Below, in pieces: positions 1-8,621 of a DNA stretch of 64,000 bases. A program made the translations under genes and the position numbers. Source of the DNA: Marinobacter maroccanus (GTDB lineage Bacteria; Pseudomonadota; Gammaproteobacteria; Pseudomonadales; Oleiphilaceae); contig NZ_PSSX01000016.1 in assembly GCF_002933275.1 (NCBI RefSeq), forward strand, positions 1 to 64,000, read 5' to 3'. Under the pieces are notes generated by a model. That model made no database searches. It was not told the DNA's origin and was given only the letters and a program-made list of their open reading frames with translations. Within the stretch, counting starts at the first letter, position 1, and the number at the start of each line of letters is the position of its first letter.

Positions 1-60
1 GTCCTTGGCCAGCTCGGCGGCCATAGCTTTAAGTTTTTCTTGGTCCAATTGCGTACCCAC
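1..60 (-). CDS. IS256-family transposase, N-terminal fragment (cut by window edge)
   Basis: Only the first 20 codons are in the window, read on the minus strand from a GTG at 58-60. An AAAGGA ribosome site lies about 8 bases upstream. The residues include KLKAMAAELAKD. That matches my memory of the start of IS256-family (ISEc39-like) transposases, where a K-L-K-A-x-A-A-E-L-A-K stretch precedes the DDE catalytic domain. The catalytic part lies outside the window, so whether the copy is intact cannot be judged. The adjacent sequence at 92-126 looks like an IS terminus, which supports the call. Family assignment from such a short piece is moderate. Confidence 0.6.
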   Translation of the reverse strand, partial: MGTQLDQEKLKAMAAELAKD

Positions 61-126
61 GATGGTATCCTTTTGAAAAGATTACTCAGTCGTGGGCAGT
101 TACACAATTTGGTTTACAGCCTCTTT
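1..126 (-). mobile_element. Terminus of an IS256-like insertion sequence
   Basis: Upstream of the transposase start the minus strand reads towards the element end through TGCCCACGACTG and then CTGTAAACCAAATTGTGTAA at about 97-116. GTGTAA/TGTAAAC-type ends are typical of IS256-family inverted repeats. The outer boundary is estimated at about 115-126. The other end is outside the window, so neither the repeat nor a target-site duplication can be confirmed. Confidence 0.5.
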
Positions 127-150
127 CCCGGAGGACTTCGGAGTATTTTT

Positions 151-318
151 TTAATCTCCCTTTTTGAATTTTGCTTTGCAATTGCCGCTCATGCACATGG
201 TGCAGTAATGCTCACGGTCCTCGTGTTTGGTGCCCTCTGCGATTGCGATGCCGCACCCGTTGCATAGCAGTACGGCAACGCCTCCTTTTACTTCTACAAC
301 TGCGTGTTCGTAGTTCAT
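151..318 (-). CDS. Small Cys-rich protein, putative zinc-binding (55 aa)
   Basis: This is a 55-residue frame on the minus strand. It starts at ATG 316-318 with a GGAG ribosome site 6 bases upstream and ends at TAA 151-153. It holds two cysteine clusters, CNGCG near residue 19 and CTMCMSGNC near residues 39-47. That spacing suggests a small zinc ribbon or knuckle. There is no signal peptide or membrane segment, so it is probably cytosolic. It lies 27 bases downstream of the exported YHS protein gene on the same strand and may share its transcript. Its 3' end is about 25-35 bases from the IS terminus. I do not recognise a named family and its function is unknown. Confidence 0.6.
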   Translation of the reverse strand: MNYEHAVVEVKGGVAVLLCNGCGIAIAEGTKHEDREHYCTMCMSGNCKAKFKKGD

Positions 319-345
319 AAAAAACTCCGGTCTGGGCTTTTCTCG

Positions 346-789
346 TCATTCCAGAACTTTCGGCCAGTTTGCGTTGGCTTGCCGAATGAAACTCTCAGTG
401 TCCTTCAGCCATCGGTCCTGAACAGACTGGTTATAGTTCAAATACAGACGGCCGTCCCGAATGGCCCAGTGTTGTGGGTCTCCCTTCGCAAGATAGCCCT
501 GGGCGACGGCCCAGGCGCAGTAGCCGCCATAGGCGGGTACAAAGCGTTCAGGGCTGGCTTCAAAACGTGCCTGGTTTTCTGCGTTCGCAAATCGCCAGGT
601 CACGCCCTGATAGTCTGCAGTGTAGTCGCGCGAGCCTTTGGTTGGTTTTCCGGTCTCAAAATAACTGACTGTGTCGTAGCCGCCGGCTCCGGTATTGCTT
701 AGCAGACCCGTGTACACGGCAGGCTCGGAAGCCCAGGCGCCGGCAGTGAAGAATAGGGCGAAGGTGATGAATAACAGTGGTCTTTTCAT
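346..789 (-). CDS. YHS domain-containing exported protein
   Basis: This is a protein of about 147 residues. The chosen ATG at 787-789 has a GGAGGAG ribosome site about 8 bases upstream. An in-frame start 27 bases earlier lacks this and would spoil the signal peptide. Residues 1-20 form a signal peptide ending in AGAWA, so the product is probably periplasmic. The mature part carries a YHS-like domain: a G-Y-D-T-V-S-Y-F opening, a W-R-F-A-N motif, and Y-G-G-Y-C-A-W-A-V near the end. YHS domains are associated with metal binding, and homologs of this layout are annotated only as YHS proteins. A metal-related role in the periplasm is inference. Confidence 0.85.
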   Translation of the reverse strand: MKRPLLFITFALFFTAGAWASEPAVYTGLLSNTGAGGYDTVSYFETGKPTKGSRDYTADYQGVTWRFANAENQARFEASPERFVPAYGGYCAWAVAQGYLAKGDPQHWAIRDGRLYLNYNQSVQDRWLKDTESFIRQANANWPKVLE

Positions 790-914
790 GTTGGGTTCTC
801 CTCCGTTTATAGACACGAACGAGGTGGATTTGTTTCAAGCGCCACCGGTAAATCCGGATGTGGTGACCAAGGCAAGGCATTGAAACCGGTAGGGCTCGCT
901 CCTTGATGCACAGG

Positions 915-959
915 GTTTCCTTTTTTGAAATCGCATGCTCAAGTTTCAAAAAAGGAAAC
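915..959. repeat. Perfect 16-bp inverted repeat upstream of higB
   Basis: The left arm is GTTTCCTTTTTTGAAA (915-930) and the right arm is its exact complement TTTCAAAAAAGGAAAC (944-959). The loop is 13 bases. The right arm ends 11 bases before the higB GTG start, close to the ribosome site AGGGAAG. It could be an operator for HigA autoregulation or an mRNA hairpin that limits toxin translation. It is not a standard terminator because no T-run follows. Confidence 0.75.
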
Positions 960-970
960 AGGGAAGTTCT

Positions 971-1282
971 GTGCACATAATTTCGAGGAAGCCTTTTAAC
1001 GATGCAGCCAGGCAGTTTCCCAATGATCGGGAGGCGCTGGTGAATACCTATACGACATTGCGAAATGGAAGGTTTGAGAGTCCGGAACAGTTACGTCAGG
1101 TATTCCCGTCGCTGGACAACTTTAAATACCGGGACATATGGTGGGTGATCGACATTGGCGGAAACAACTTGCGGATGATTGCCTTCATTGAATTTCGTGA
1201 TAACCGCATGTACGTAAAACACATTTGTAGCCACGCCGAATACGACCGACTGACCGACAAATATCGCCGCAATAAGGAGTGA
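971..1282 (+). CDS. higB: HigB-family toxin, mRNA interferase
   Basis: This is a 103-residue toxin of the HigB family (RelE/ParE fold), predicted to cleave mRNA on the ribosome when freed from its antitoxin. It starts MHIISRK and carries the family landmarks DIWWVIDIGGNNLRMIAFI, RMYVKH and the HAEYD segment near the C-terminus. The start is taken as GTG 971, preceded by AGGGAAG. An upstream in-frame ATG at 935 lies inside the palindrome at 915-959 and has no ribosome site. The toxin gene precedes the antitoxin, as is usual for higBA. Its stop codon is 5 bases before the antitoxin ATG, so the two are clearly co-transcribed. Confidence 0.88.
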   Translation: MHIISRKPFNDAARQFPNDREALVNTYTTLRNGRFESPEQLRQVFPSLDNFKYRDIWWVIDIGGNNLRMIAFIEFRDNRMYVKHICSHAEYDRLTDKYRRNKE

Positions 1283-1287
1283 GGCTT

Positions 1288-1704
1288 ATGGTATCGCCTG
1301 CTTTCGTTGAAATCAGAGAAGCGCTGGCTCGAGTGCCTTTTGTAGCTCATATCGAGACCCAGGATGACTATGAGCGAGCCTTGGAGTTGATGGATCAGTT
1401 GGTGGACGACTACGAAGCCAACAGGCTGCTCATTGAGATTCTTTCAGGCAGTATTGAGCGCTGGGAGGATCAGGCTTCGGAGTTTTTCGACTTTAATGCT
1501 GCCGTTGCCGAAACCGACAGAGGGATTGCGGCACTGAAAACCCTGATGGCTCAACACGGTCTTGGGGTGGCTGATTTGCCGGAGTTAGGTTCGAAGGGTA
1601 ACGTGAGCAAGATTCTCAACGGTGCCGAGGGGAAGAAGCTGACCCGCAAACATATGGAAGCCCTTGGCAAACGGTTTGGGGTGTCTCCGTTACTGTTTTT
1701 CTGA
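1288..1704 (+). CDS. higA: HigA antitoxin with C-terminal helix-turn-helix
   Basis: This antitoxin of 138 residues resembles the long HigA type (COG5499-like). It has an N-terminal helical region rich in acidic residues and a C-terminal Xre-type helix-turn-helix (GSKGNVSKILNGAEGKKLT, about residues 95-115). ATG 1288 is preceded by AAGGAG inside the end of higB. The protein should bind HigB and repress the operon, probably at the palindrome at 915-959. The pair is complete, with no frame damage. Confidence 0.88.
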   Translation: MVSPAFVEIREALARVPFVAHIETQDDYERALELMDQLVDDYEANRLLIEILSGSIERWEDQASEFFDFNAAVAETDRGIAALKTLMAQHGLGVADLPELGSKGNVSKILNGAEGKKLTRKHMEALGKRFGVSPLLFF

Positions 1705-1731
1705 AGTACGAGCCCCGAGAAACACATAAAA

Positions 1732-1754
1732 AAAGGCAGCGCGAGGCTGCCTTT
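1732..1754 (-). terminator. Intrinsic terminator shared by higA and the cold-shock gene
   Basis: AAAGGCAGC and GCTGCCTTT form a perfect 9-bp stem with a 5-base loop. On the minus strand the stem is followed by a T-rich run, giving a strong terminator for the cold-shock gene. On the plus strand it is followed by CTT, a weaker signal for higA. The genes are convergent. Confidence 0.8.
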
Positions 1755-1777
1755 CTTCATGACGTATTGGCTGTTAT

Positions 1778-1984
1778 TTACAGGCCAATAACGTTCTCTG
1801 CCTGCGGGCCTTTCTGGCCCTGGGTCACGGTGAACTCAACTTCCTGGCCTTCGGCCAGAGTTTTGAAACCGCCACCCTGAATATTGCTGTAATGAACAAA
1901 GACGTCTGCGCCGCCTTCACGAGTGATAAAACCAAAACCTTTTGCTTCGTTGAAGAACTTAACGTTGCCGGTAACTGTAGACAT
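1778..1984 (-). CDS. Cold-shock domain protein, CspA family
   Basis: This 68-residue single-domain OB-fold RNA chaperone has both RNA-binding motifs, RNP1 as KGFGFI (residues 15-20) and RNP2 as VFVHY (about 28-32). The length is the family norm. It is cytosolic and expected to melt secondary structure in mRNA. About 240 bases lie between its start and the next gene, which leaves room for the long leader that many csp genes use for temperature control. Which csp paralog it is cannot be told from the sequence. Confidence 0.95.
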   Translation of the reverse strand: MSTVTGNVKFFNEAKGFGFITREGGADVFVHYSNIQGGGFKTLAEGQEVEFTVTQGQKGPQAENVIGL

Positions 1985-2223
1985 AAATAATTATCCTGAA
2001 ATTAATCAAATAAGGTGCCGTCAAAGGATCGTTGTGATCTTTAATCAGCGATATGCGGGAAACAAAAAAACGTGCAGGATCAAAAACAGGACAAAAGGTG
2101 TGGCAACACAAGAGGTCTTATTCGTGAAATGCTTTGCTAAATCTTTCCAACGAGAAGAACAGTACGCTAATTAAATGGCCCTGCATAGCAAAGTTTTTAA
2201 ATATTGAGAAAACCGGGGCCCTC
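1985..2223 (-). promoter_or_regulatory. Upstream region and probable long 5' leader of the cold-shock gene
   Basis: This AT-rich gap has no supported gene. It lies between the csp start and the end of the threonine aldolase gene, both on the minus strand. Long structured leaders are common upstream of csp genes, so much of it may be transcribed. I could not identify a convincing cold box by eye. Confidence 0.35.
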
Positions 2224-3234
2224 TCAGTCCTGATAGAACCGCCGGATTGCATCCAGCAACCGGTCGACATCCTGGCGGTTTACATCCAGATGCGTCACGA
2301 AGCGAATGGGGGCTCCCGCTGTAATCAGGATGCCCTGGTCCGCCAGGTAGTCCCGCAGTTTCGCGGCTCTGCCGGATTTGCACCGGGCGTAGACGATGTT
2401 GGTCTGGGTGCTGGCGGGGTTTATCTCCAGCTGCGGGATGTCGGCCAGGCCGGCGCTCAGGTACTCGGCGTTCTCGTGATCTTCAATCAGGCGCTGCGGC
2501 CCTTTTTCCAGCGCGATTTGCCCGGCAGCGGCCAGTATGCCGGCCTGGCGCATGCCGCCACCTACCATTTTACGCAGCCGTGTCGCCCGCTCGATAAAGG
2601 CTTTGGAACCCAGCAGCAAAGAACCGACCGGCGCGCCTAACCCTTTCGAGAGGCAAACACTGACCGAATCGTAGTGCCTGGTGATGTCGGTTACGTCGCA
2701 GTTGGATTTCACTGCGGCATTGAACACCCGGGCGCCGTCCAGGTGCAGTAGCAGGCCGTGTTCGCCGCAAAAAGCCCGGGCCTGGCGCTGGTAGTCCAGT
2801 GACAACACTTTGCCCCCGATGGTGTTTTCCAGGGAGAGCAGGCGGGTAGGGGCGAAATGGAAATCGTCGGGCTTGATGGCGGCTTTGGCTTTCTCAAGGT
2901 TGATACTGCCGTCCGGCTCGTTCTCGATGGGTTGCGGTTGAACGCTGCCAAGCACAGCGGCGCCACCACCTTCGTAACGATAGTTATGTGCCGACTGGCC
3001 ACAGAGGTATTCATCGCCCCGGCCACAGTGGCTCATGATCGCCAGCAGGTTGGCCTGGGTGCCAGTGGCGGTAAACAGTGCCGATTCGAAGCCCAGCCGT
3101 TCGGCAGCGTAGGCCTGCAGACTGTTAACGGTAGGGTCGTCGCCGTACACGTCGTCTCCCACCTCGGCGCAGGCCATGGCTTCGCGCATTTCAGGGGTGG
3201 GGCGGGTCACTGTGTCGCTGCGGAAGTCGATCAT
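2224..3234 (-). CDS. ltaE: Low-specificity L-threonine aldolase
   Basis: This PLP enzyme splits L-threonine and L-allo-threonine into glycine and acetaldehyde. It is a cytosolic fold-type I enzyme. The protein opens [16 protein letters not shown], the hallmark start of the family. It has an H-L-D-G-A-R-V-F-N segment and the PLP lysine region SKGLGAPVG near residue 200. At 336 residues it matches the family. ATG 3234 is preceded by AGGAGAG. An upstream in-frame ATG at 3282 would add 16 unconserved residues. Neighbouring genes give no pathway context. Confidence 0.92.
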   Translation of the reverse strand: MIDFRSDTVTRPTPEMREAMACAEVGDDVYGDDPTVNSLQAYAAERLGFESALFTATGTQANLLAIMSHCGRGDEYLCGQSAHNYRYEGGGAAVLGSVQPQPIENEPDGSINLEKAKAAIKPDDFHFAPTRLLSLENTIGGKVLSLDYQRQARAFCGEHGLLLHLDGARVFNAAVKSNCDVTDITRHYDSVSVCLSKGLGAPVGSLLLGSKAFIERATRLRKMVGGGMRQAGILAAAGQIALEKGPQRLIEDHENAEYLSAGLADIPQLEINPASTQTNIVYARCKSGRAAKLRDYLADQGILITAGAPIRFVTHLDVNRQDVDRLLDAIRRFYQD

Positions 3235-3337
3235 GTGTAACTTGTGCTCTCCTGCATCGATGGCTGCTTTGGAATCAATCATCTTTCATCGCCCTGAAGA
3301 AAATCTGGTTCCAGCTTATCGGGATATCGGGGCAGAT

Positions 3338-5998
3338 TCACTGACGCCGCCTCCTGATCAGTATCTTATGCAGTTCCTCGACAACCAGAAGGCTCATGGC
3401 GAGTGCGAGCAACTGCAGCCATTGCTCCAGTGATATCGGCTGAATCTGCAGGACATCGGAGAGCCCCGGAACATACATGGCACCAATATGCGCCAGTTGC
3501 GCAAGGGGAACAGCCAGCATCAGGAAGGGATTGCGGAGCAGGGGGATACGAAACAGCGAGCGGAACTCCGAGCGGCTGTTCAGCGCGTGGATGTTGCCGA
3601 AAAGCACCATCAGCATAAGCGTCAGGTTGCGGGCATCCTCAATGCTTTGGCCCTGATCGAGCGTCCACTGGAAATTGAGGAATGCGACAAGGCCCATCCA
3701 TGAGCCCACCACCAGAACATGTTCAATAATGTGTTTATCGAACACGGGCTCGTGGGGTGAGCGCGGCTTTACGGACAATTCGCCGCCTTCCTTCGGCTCG
3801 AAGGCCAGGGCCACGTCCTGGAAACCGTTGGCAACCAGGTTAAGCCACAAGAGCTGTACGGCGATCATGGGCATTGGCAGGCCGGCCAGCACGCAAAGGA
3901 AGAAAAGCAGGATCGCCGAGAAACCCGTGGCAACCAGCAGCCCGATAACCTTGCGGATATTGTTGTAAACCACTCGCCCTTGCTCGATGCCGGCGACGAT
4001 GGAGGAAAAGTTATCGTCGGTGACGATCAGGTCGGCGGTTTCCTTGGCCACATCGGTACCGCGTTTTCCCATGGCGATTCCGGCATGAGCCTGGCGCATG
4101 GCCGGCGCATCGTTGACGCCATCCCCGGTGACCGCGACAAAATGCCCGTCACGCATGAAGCTGTCCACGATCTGGGCTTTTTTGGTGGGTTCTATGCGGG
4201 CGAATACCCGGGCCTGACGAATGAGCTGGTCGGCGGCCACCTGGCCCCTGGCGCTGGCTTCATCGAGCATGGGGCCCGTAACAACCGTTGCGTCTGCGTC
4301 ACACAGGCCCAGTTCCACGGCGATCGACTTTGCGGTAGCAGGGTGGTCTCCCGTGACCATGGCCACCTCAATGCCGCCGGTGCGGCACTTTTCGATGGCC
4401 TCAAAAGCTTCATGGCGCAGCGGGTCGATCATGGCGACCATACCGAGAAAGATCATATCGGCCATCTCATGATCGCCCGGTGACGTGGTTTTCTTTGCCA
4501 GGGCGATAATCCGATAGCCCCGGGACGCGAGCTCGGTGAACTGGCTTTCGAGAGCCGACTTGTCGATTGCTATGGAGCCGTCCTTGCTGGCCATCCGGTT
4601 GCACATGGCCAGCATTTTTTCAGGGCTGCCTTTGGCATAGATGACGGTTTGATCGCCAATCCGGTTGACCACCCCGCTGTAGGCCTTTTCCGACTCATAG
4701 GGGATCAGGGCGACCTGTTCCTGCCGGGTTCTCAGGTCGGTGATGGACATGCCCAGCTTCTTGGCCATCACCAGAAAGGCGATGTCCACGATATCGCCCT
4801 GGGAAACCCACTCGCCGCCGCTGTAGTCCAGGTGGCTTTCATTGGCGAGTACGCCCGCGACACAGAGTTCCCTGAGTGTCTCCTGGCCTGTCGCATCCAC
4901 CTGGGCGCCGGCGTGGCCTGTAATCTCCCCTCCCGGGGCCACGCCCTCGCCGGTGACCTCGAACTGGCGGCCATCTGGCAGCATCACCCTGCGAATGGTG
5001 AGTTCGTTGACGGTCAGAGTGCCGGTCTTGTCAGAGCAGATGAGGGTGCAGGAACCGAGGGCCTCCACGGCGACAAGCTTGCGAATGATCACATTGCGTT
5101 TTGCCATGCGGGACATGCCGATGGCGAGGGCAACGGTCAGTGCGGCAGGCAGGCCTTCGGGAATCACCGAAACCGCGAGGCCGATGGTCATGAGAATCAT
5201 GTCCTCGATGGAATAACCGCCATCCAGCATCATGAGGCCTGCCAGGGCGGCAATAGCCGCCAAAATGCCGAAGGCGACCTGATAGGTGAACTTGCGGATC
5301 CGGATCATCAGAGGCGGCTCGGCAGATGTTTTGCCGGTGACTCCCTGGGCGATTTTGCCAAGCTGGGTATCGGAAGCGGTGGCTATTACTCGGCCTCGTG
5401 CGCGCCCATGGGTGATGATGCTGCCCGCAAAGCACTGGTCAGCGCGCTCCGTGAGCGGTGTGCTGTCGTCGCTGGCGGTACCGGCATTCTTGGCAACCGC
5501 CAGGGATTCCCCCGTCAGCATGGACTCATCCACCGCCAGGCTGCTGGCGCTGAGTAACTGAATATCAGCCGGCACCTTGTCGCCGGAGGACAGCAGAACA
5601 ATATCGCCGGGAACGATCTCTTCGACGTCTATGGTGACAATCTGGCCGTCTCGAAGAGCATGCGCTGTGCCTTTCATCATTTGCTTCAACGCGGCGGCTG
5701 CCTTCTGGGCCGAAAACTCCTGGACCGTGCCGATAACTGCATTGATCAGCAGCACGATCAGGATGAAAACCCCGCTTGGGGTCTGGCCGAGTGCAAATGA
5801 AACCGCGGAGGCGATCAGCAGGATGTAGATAAAAGGGCTGAGGAATTGCCGTGCAAAAAGCTCCACGACACCCGGCACCGGAGGGGCGGGCAGCCGGTTG
5901 TAACCGAATTGCTCCAGCCGGGCACTGGCTTCCTGGCGGGAAAGCCCGTTGTCAGCGGGATCGGGCGTGATGGGTCGCTCTGGGGCTGCGCTGTTCAT
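3338..5998 (-). CDS. P2A-type (SERCA/PacL-like) cation-transporting ATPase
   Basis: This is an inner-membrane P-type ATPase of about 886 residues. The landmarks are in order: a soluble N-terminal cation-ATPase domain ([15 protein letters not shown]), the actuator motif TGES, the conserved membrane PEGLPAALT segment, the phosphorylation motif CSDKTGTLT (Asp near residue 325), KGSPE in the nucleotide domain, and the hinge [11 protein letters not shown]-terminal cation-ATPase domain with several membrane helices follows. The PEGLP helix and overall order fit the type IIA/IIB calcium-pump-like group, but the ion cannot be fixed by eye. A GTG 18 bases upstream (6016) is a possible alternative start. 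It is divergent from radD. Confidence 0.93.
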   Translation of the reverse strand: MNSAAPERPITPDPADNGLSRQEASARLEQFGYNRLPAPPVPGVVELFARQFLSPFIYILLIASAVSFALGQTPSGVFILIVLLINAVIGTVQEFSAQKAAAALKQMMKGTAHALRDGQIVTIDVEEIVPGDIVLLSSGDKVPADIQLLSASSLAVDESMLTGESLAVAKNAGTASDDSTPLTERADQCFAGSIITHGRARGRVIATASDTQLGKIAQGVTGKTSAEPPLMIRIRKFTYQVAFGILAAIAALAGLMMLDGGYSIEDMILMTIGLAVSVIPEGLPAALTVALAIGMSRMAKRNVIIRKLVAVEALGSCTLICSDKTGTLTVNELTIRRVMLPDGRQFEVTGEGVAPGGEITGHAGAQVDATGQETLRELCVAGVLANESHLDYSGGEWVSQGDIVDIAFLVMAKKLGMSITDLRTRQEQVALIPYESEKAYSGVVNRIGDQTVIYAKGSPEKMLAMCNRMASKDGSIAIDKSALESQFTELASRGYRIIALAKKTTSPGDHEMADMIFLGMVAMIDPLRHEAFEAIEKCRTGGIEVAMVTGDHPATAKSIAVELGLCDADATVVTGPMLDEASARGQVAADQLIRQARVFARIEPTKKAQIVDSFMRDGHFVAVTGDGVNDAPAMRQAHAGIAMGKRGTDVAKETADLIVTDDNFSSIVAGIEQGRVVYNNIRKVIGLLVATGFSAILLFFLCVLAGLPMPMIAVQLLWLNLVANGFQDVALAFEPKEGGELSVKPRSPHEPVFDKHIIEHVLVVGSWMGLVAFLNFQWTLDQGQSIEDARNLTLMLMVLFGNIHALNSRSEFRSLFRIPLLRNPFLMLAVPLAQLAHIGAMYVPGLSDVLQIQPISLEQWLQLLALAMSLLVVEELHKILIRRRRQ

Positions 5999-6183
5999 GG
6001 TTTTATATGGGGCCACGGAGGTTAGGAAATGCCGGGTACGGGAAGTATAGGCGCCCTTGTGCTGGAGGGTAAGGCGAGGCGTTTACGCGAGCGCCGATCT
6101 CGCTTTCTGCGCCAGCAGGTAATGGCGCCGTTATTTGTTAGTATGGGAGTATTGTCATCCTGAGAACGACCAAGCCCTCCAGA

Positions 6184-7947
6184 ATGAATGCTCCTTTCAA
6201 ACTCCGGCCATACCAGCAGGAAGCGGTTGATGCCACGCTGAATCATTTCAGAAAGTCCGATGAGTCCGCTGTTATCGTGCTGCCAACCGGTGCTGGCAAA
6301 AGTCTGGTGATTGCCGAGTTGGCGCGCCTTGCCAAGCGGAAAATCCTGGTGCTGACCCACGTAAAGGAGCTGGTGGAGCAGAATCACGCCAAGTACCAGA
6401 GTTACGGGTTAACCGGCGGAATTTTCTCCGCCGGGCTGAAGCGGAAGGAAAGCCGCCACCAGGTAACCTTTGCCAATGTGCAGTCGGTGTCGGCGAATCT
6501 GGACCAGTTCCGGGATGAATACTCGCTGGTTATCATTGATGAGTGCCATCGGGTGAGCGGTGAGGAAACCAGTCAGTATCAGCGGATCATTGAGCTGCTG
6601 CGGCAGCAGAACGACGCCCTCAAGGTGCTCGGGCTAACTGCCACCCCCTACCGTTTGGCCATGGGCTGGATCTATCGCTATCACTACCGGGGCTTTGTCC
6701 GGGGTGGGGATGACAAGCCCTTTCAGCACTGCATTTACGAGCTGCCGCTGAGTTACATGATCAACCGGGGGTATCTCACCCGGCCGGAGCTGGTGAACGC
6801 GGCGGTGGCGCAATACGATTTCTCGGCGCTGCCTCAGGACCGCTTTGGCGAATACGCCGAGAAGGACGTGAACGAGCTACTGGGCAAACACAAGCGGGTA
6901 ACTCGAGCCATCACTGAGCAGGTGATGGAGCTGGCTGCCGAACGTCAGGGGGTGATGATCTTTGCGGCGACGGTAGACCATGCGAGGGAGATCACCGGAT
7001 ATCTGCCGGATCACCAGACCGCCCTGATAACCGGCGCGACCGATCTGAAGGATCGGGACTTGTTGATTCAGCGCTTCAAGCAGCGGCAGTTGAAGTATCT
7101 GGTGAACGTGTCCGTGCTCACCACGGGCTTTGATGCGCCCCATGTGGACTTCATCGCCATTCTTCGGCCCACCCAGTCGGTGAGCCTGTATCAGCAGATT
7201 GTGGGGCGTGGTCTTCGTCTGGACGAGGGCAAGCAGGATTGCCTGGTGATCGATTACGCCGGCAACCATGTGAATCTGCATCATCCGGAAGTGGGGGAGC
7301 CAAAACCGAATCCCGACAGCGAGCCGGTGCAGGTGTTCTGCCCGGGCTGCGGGTTTGCCAATATCTTCTGGGGCAAAACCGACAGTGACGGCCGAGTGAT
7401 GGAGCACTACGGCCGACGGTGTCAGGGGCTGCTGGAGCCTTTGGAAGGGGATGGTCCTCCCGGGCAGAACGGGCGCCCGCAACAGTGCGATTATCGTTTC
7501 CGTTTCAAGGAGTGCCCGCACTGCGGAGCCGAGAATGATATCGCAGCCCGCAACTGCCATCAGTGCCAGAAAGCCATTATCGATCCGGATGACCAGCTCC
7601 GGGATGCCCTGAAACTCAAGGATGCCATGGTCATCCGCTGCGCCGGGATATCGCTGGTTGCTGATGGCAGCAAACTGAGGATCACTTATCACGGAGAGGA
7701 TGGTGAAGAACTCAGCGAGTCGTTTGATTTCAGCAAACCGGGCCAGGGCAATGTTTTTAACAAACTGTTCGGGCGTCGTTTTGCCAATAGCCAGGCCCCG
7801 AAAGTGTTCAGGTCAGCGGGTGAGGTGGTTGAATTGGAGGCCTTGCTGCCGGCGCCGGATTTCGTGATTGCCCGCAAGCAGAAGCATTATTGGCAGGTGC
7901 AGGAGCGGGTTTTTGATTATCGGGGGAATTTTCGTAAGGCGTATTAA
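6184..7947 (+). CDS. radD: RadD/YejH-like superfamily 2 DNA helicase
   Basis: This 587-residue protein is nearly the same length as E. coli RadD and collinear with it along its whole length as I recall it. The N-terminus ([16 protein letters not shown]) is followed by Walker A TGAGKS (about residues 37-42), the DECH box, motif [11 protein letters not shown], motif [11 protein letters not shown] and motif [11 protein letters not shown] cysteine-rich zinc region (CPGCG, later CPHCG and CHQC) follows, then a C-terminal domain. RadD is known to act in DNA repair and to work with RecA and SSB. The gene stands alone, divergent from the cation ATPase gene. Confidence 0.95.
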   Translation: MNAPFKLRPYQQEAVDATLNHFRKSDESAVIVLPTGAGKSLVIAELARLAKRKILVLTHVKELVEQNHAKYQSYGLTGGIFSAGLKRKESRHQVTFANVQSVSANLDQFRDEYSLVIIDECHRVSGEETSQYQRIIELLRQQNDALKVLGLTATPYRLAMGWIYRYHYRGFVRGGDDKPFQHCIYELPLSYMINRGYLTRPELVNAAVAQYDFSALPQDRFGEYAEKDVNELLGKHKRVTRAITEQVMELAAERQGVMIFAATVDHAREITGYLPDHQTALITGATDLKDRDLLIQRFKQRQLKYLVNVSVLTTGFDAPHVDFIAILRPTQSVSLYQQIVGRGLRLDEGKQDCLVIDYAGNHVNLHHPEVGEPKPNPDSEPVQVFCPGCGFANIFWGKTDSDGRVMEHYGRRCQGLLEPLEGDGPPGQNGRPQQCDYRFRFKECPHCGAENDIAARNCHQCQKAIIDPDDQLRDALKLKDAMVIRCAGISLVADGSKLRITYHGEDGEELSESFDFSKPGQGNVFNKLFGRRFANSQAPKVFRSAGEVVELEALLPAPDFVIARKQKHYWQVQERVFDYRGNFRKAY

Positions 7948-8008
7948 GTGTAGGACTTCTTGGAACTCGCCAAGAGGTTGCGCCAGTAACGCCTGTGATC
8001 TCGTGAAA

Positions 8009-8042
8009 ACCCATATTGGGTAAAAATCTACCCAATATGGGT
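8009..8042. repeat. Perfect 14-bp inverted repeat between convergent genes
   Basis: The left arm ACCCATATTGGGTA (8009-8022) and the right arm TACCCAATATGGGT (8029-8042) are exact complements, separated by 6 bases. Each arm is itself nearly palindromic. The repeat lies between the converging ends of radD and the small membrane protein gene. It may act as a bidirectional terminator, although neither side has a T-run. A protein-binding site or mobile repeat is the alternative. Confidence 0.7.
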
Positions 8043-8063
8043 AGCGTCCGGAGTGATGAGCCA

Positions 8064-8471
8064 TCACCCGAACGCTGGCTGCTGAGGCTTACTGCCAGCA
8101 ATCCGCTTCATCCACGCCATGTCCAGTGGAACCATAACGTTCAGGGCGAACAGCACCCAGCCCAGAGGCTGCAAGCTCTCTGCGAACCACACCATCAGGG
8201 CGGCGGCCAGCAGGCTCCAGGCAACATCGGCAGCAATCATCACGTTCAGGTACTTCTCCTGCCACCGTTCATTGATGGCCATGGCAGCCATATCCACGCA
8301 CCACAGCAGCATCACGATGCCGACCACCAGGTAGAAAGTTGCACCGGGGCCACCGGCCCACTGGGCAATCGGCTCAGCGGCCAGAATGAGAGCCAACGCC
8401 AGGGGTGCGGAGACGAAGACATCGCTCAGAAGGATTTGCTTCACGCTGAATCGACGGATCAGGTTTTTCAT
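8064..8471 (-). CDS. Small integral membrane protein, unknown function (135 aa)
   Basis: Four hydrophobic stretches of membrane-spanning length are visible: DVFVSAPLALALILAA, TFYLVVGIVMLLWCVDM, VMIAADVAWSLLAAALMVWF and LGWVLFALNVMVPL. The short N-terminus is basic (KNLIRRFSVK). I do not recognise a named family with certainty. The gene is divergent from the Xre-MmyB-like regulator at 8622. The 150 bases between them carry two inverted repeats, so the regulator probably controls this gene. Transport or sensing roles cannot be told apart. Confidence 0.75.
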   Translation of the reverse strand: MKNLIRRFSVKQILLSDVFVSAPLALALILAAEPIAQWAGGPGATFYLVVGIVMLLWCVDMAAMAINERWQEKYLNVMIAADVAWSLLAAALMVWFAESLQPLGWVLFALNVMVPLDMAWMKRIAGSKPQQPAFG

Positions 8472-8493
8472 GGGATCACCTCAATCGGGTTTC

Positions 8494-8515
8494 GCAGTGT
8501 GTTGAACTACACTGC
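8494..8515. promoter_or_regulatory. Inverted repeat GCAGTGT-N8-ACACTGC in divergent promoter
   Basis: The 7-bp perfect arms (8494-8500, 8509-8515) begin 23 bases from the start of the minus-strand membrane protein gene. The spacing of half-sites suits a dimeric regulator or a short leader hairpin. Confidence 0.45.
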
Positions 8516-8545
8516 AAAGCTTCTACCCGGGCGGTGATAGTCTCA

Positions 8546-8562
8546 ATTACCTGTGAGGTAAT
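8546..8562. promoter_or_regulatory. Candidate operator ATTACC-TGTGA-GGTAAT
   Basis: This is a perfect 6-bp inverted repeat with a 5-base spacer, 60 bases before the regulator ATG and 75 bases from the divergent membrane gene. Its position between the two genes makes it a good candidate binding site for the Xre-type regulator. Binding is inferred from position and symmetry only. Confidence 0.5.
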
Positions 8563-8621
8563 GGTTCCGCCTACCCTCAGCTACGATAATGACTGAACAC
8601 TCGGAATTTACGGGAAACCCA

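Noticed and set aside
915..959. Palindrome considered as an integron attC site
   Set aside because: It lacks the GTTRRRY/RYYYAAC core boxes and extrahelical bases, and there is no integrase or cassette array nearby.
4649..5557. A 302-codon plus-strand frame within the cation ATPase gene
   Set aside because: It is a shadow of the P-type ATPase, whose DKTGTLT and TGDGVNDAP motifs lie on the minus strand.
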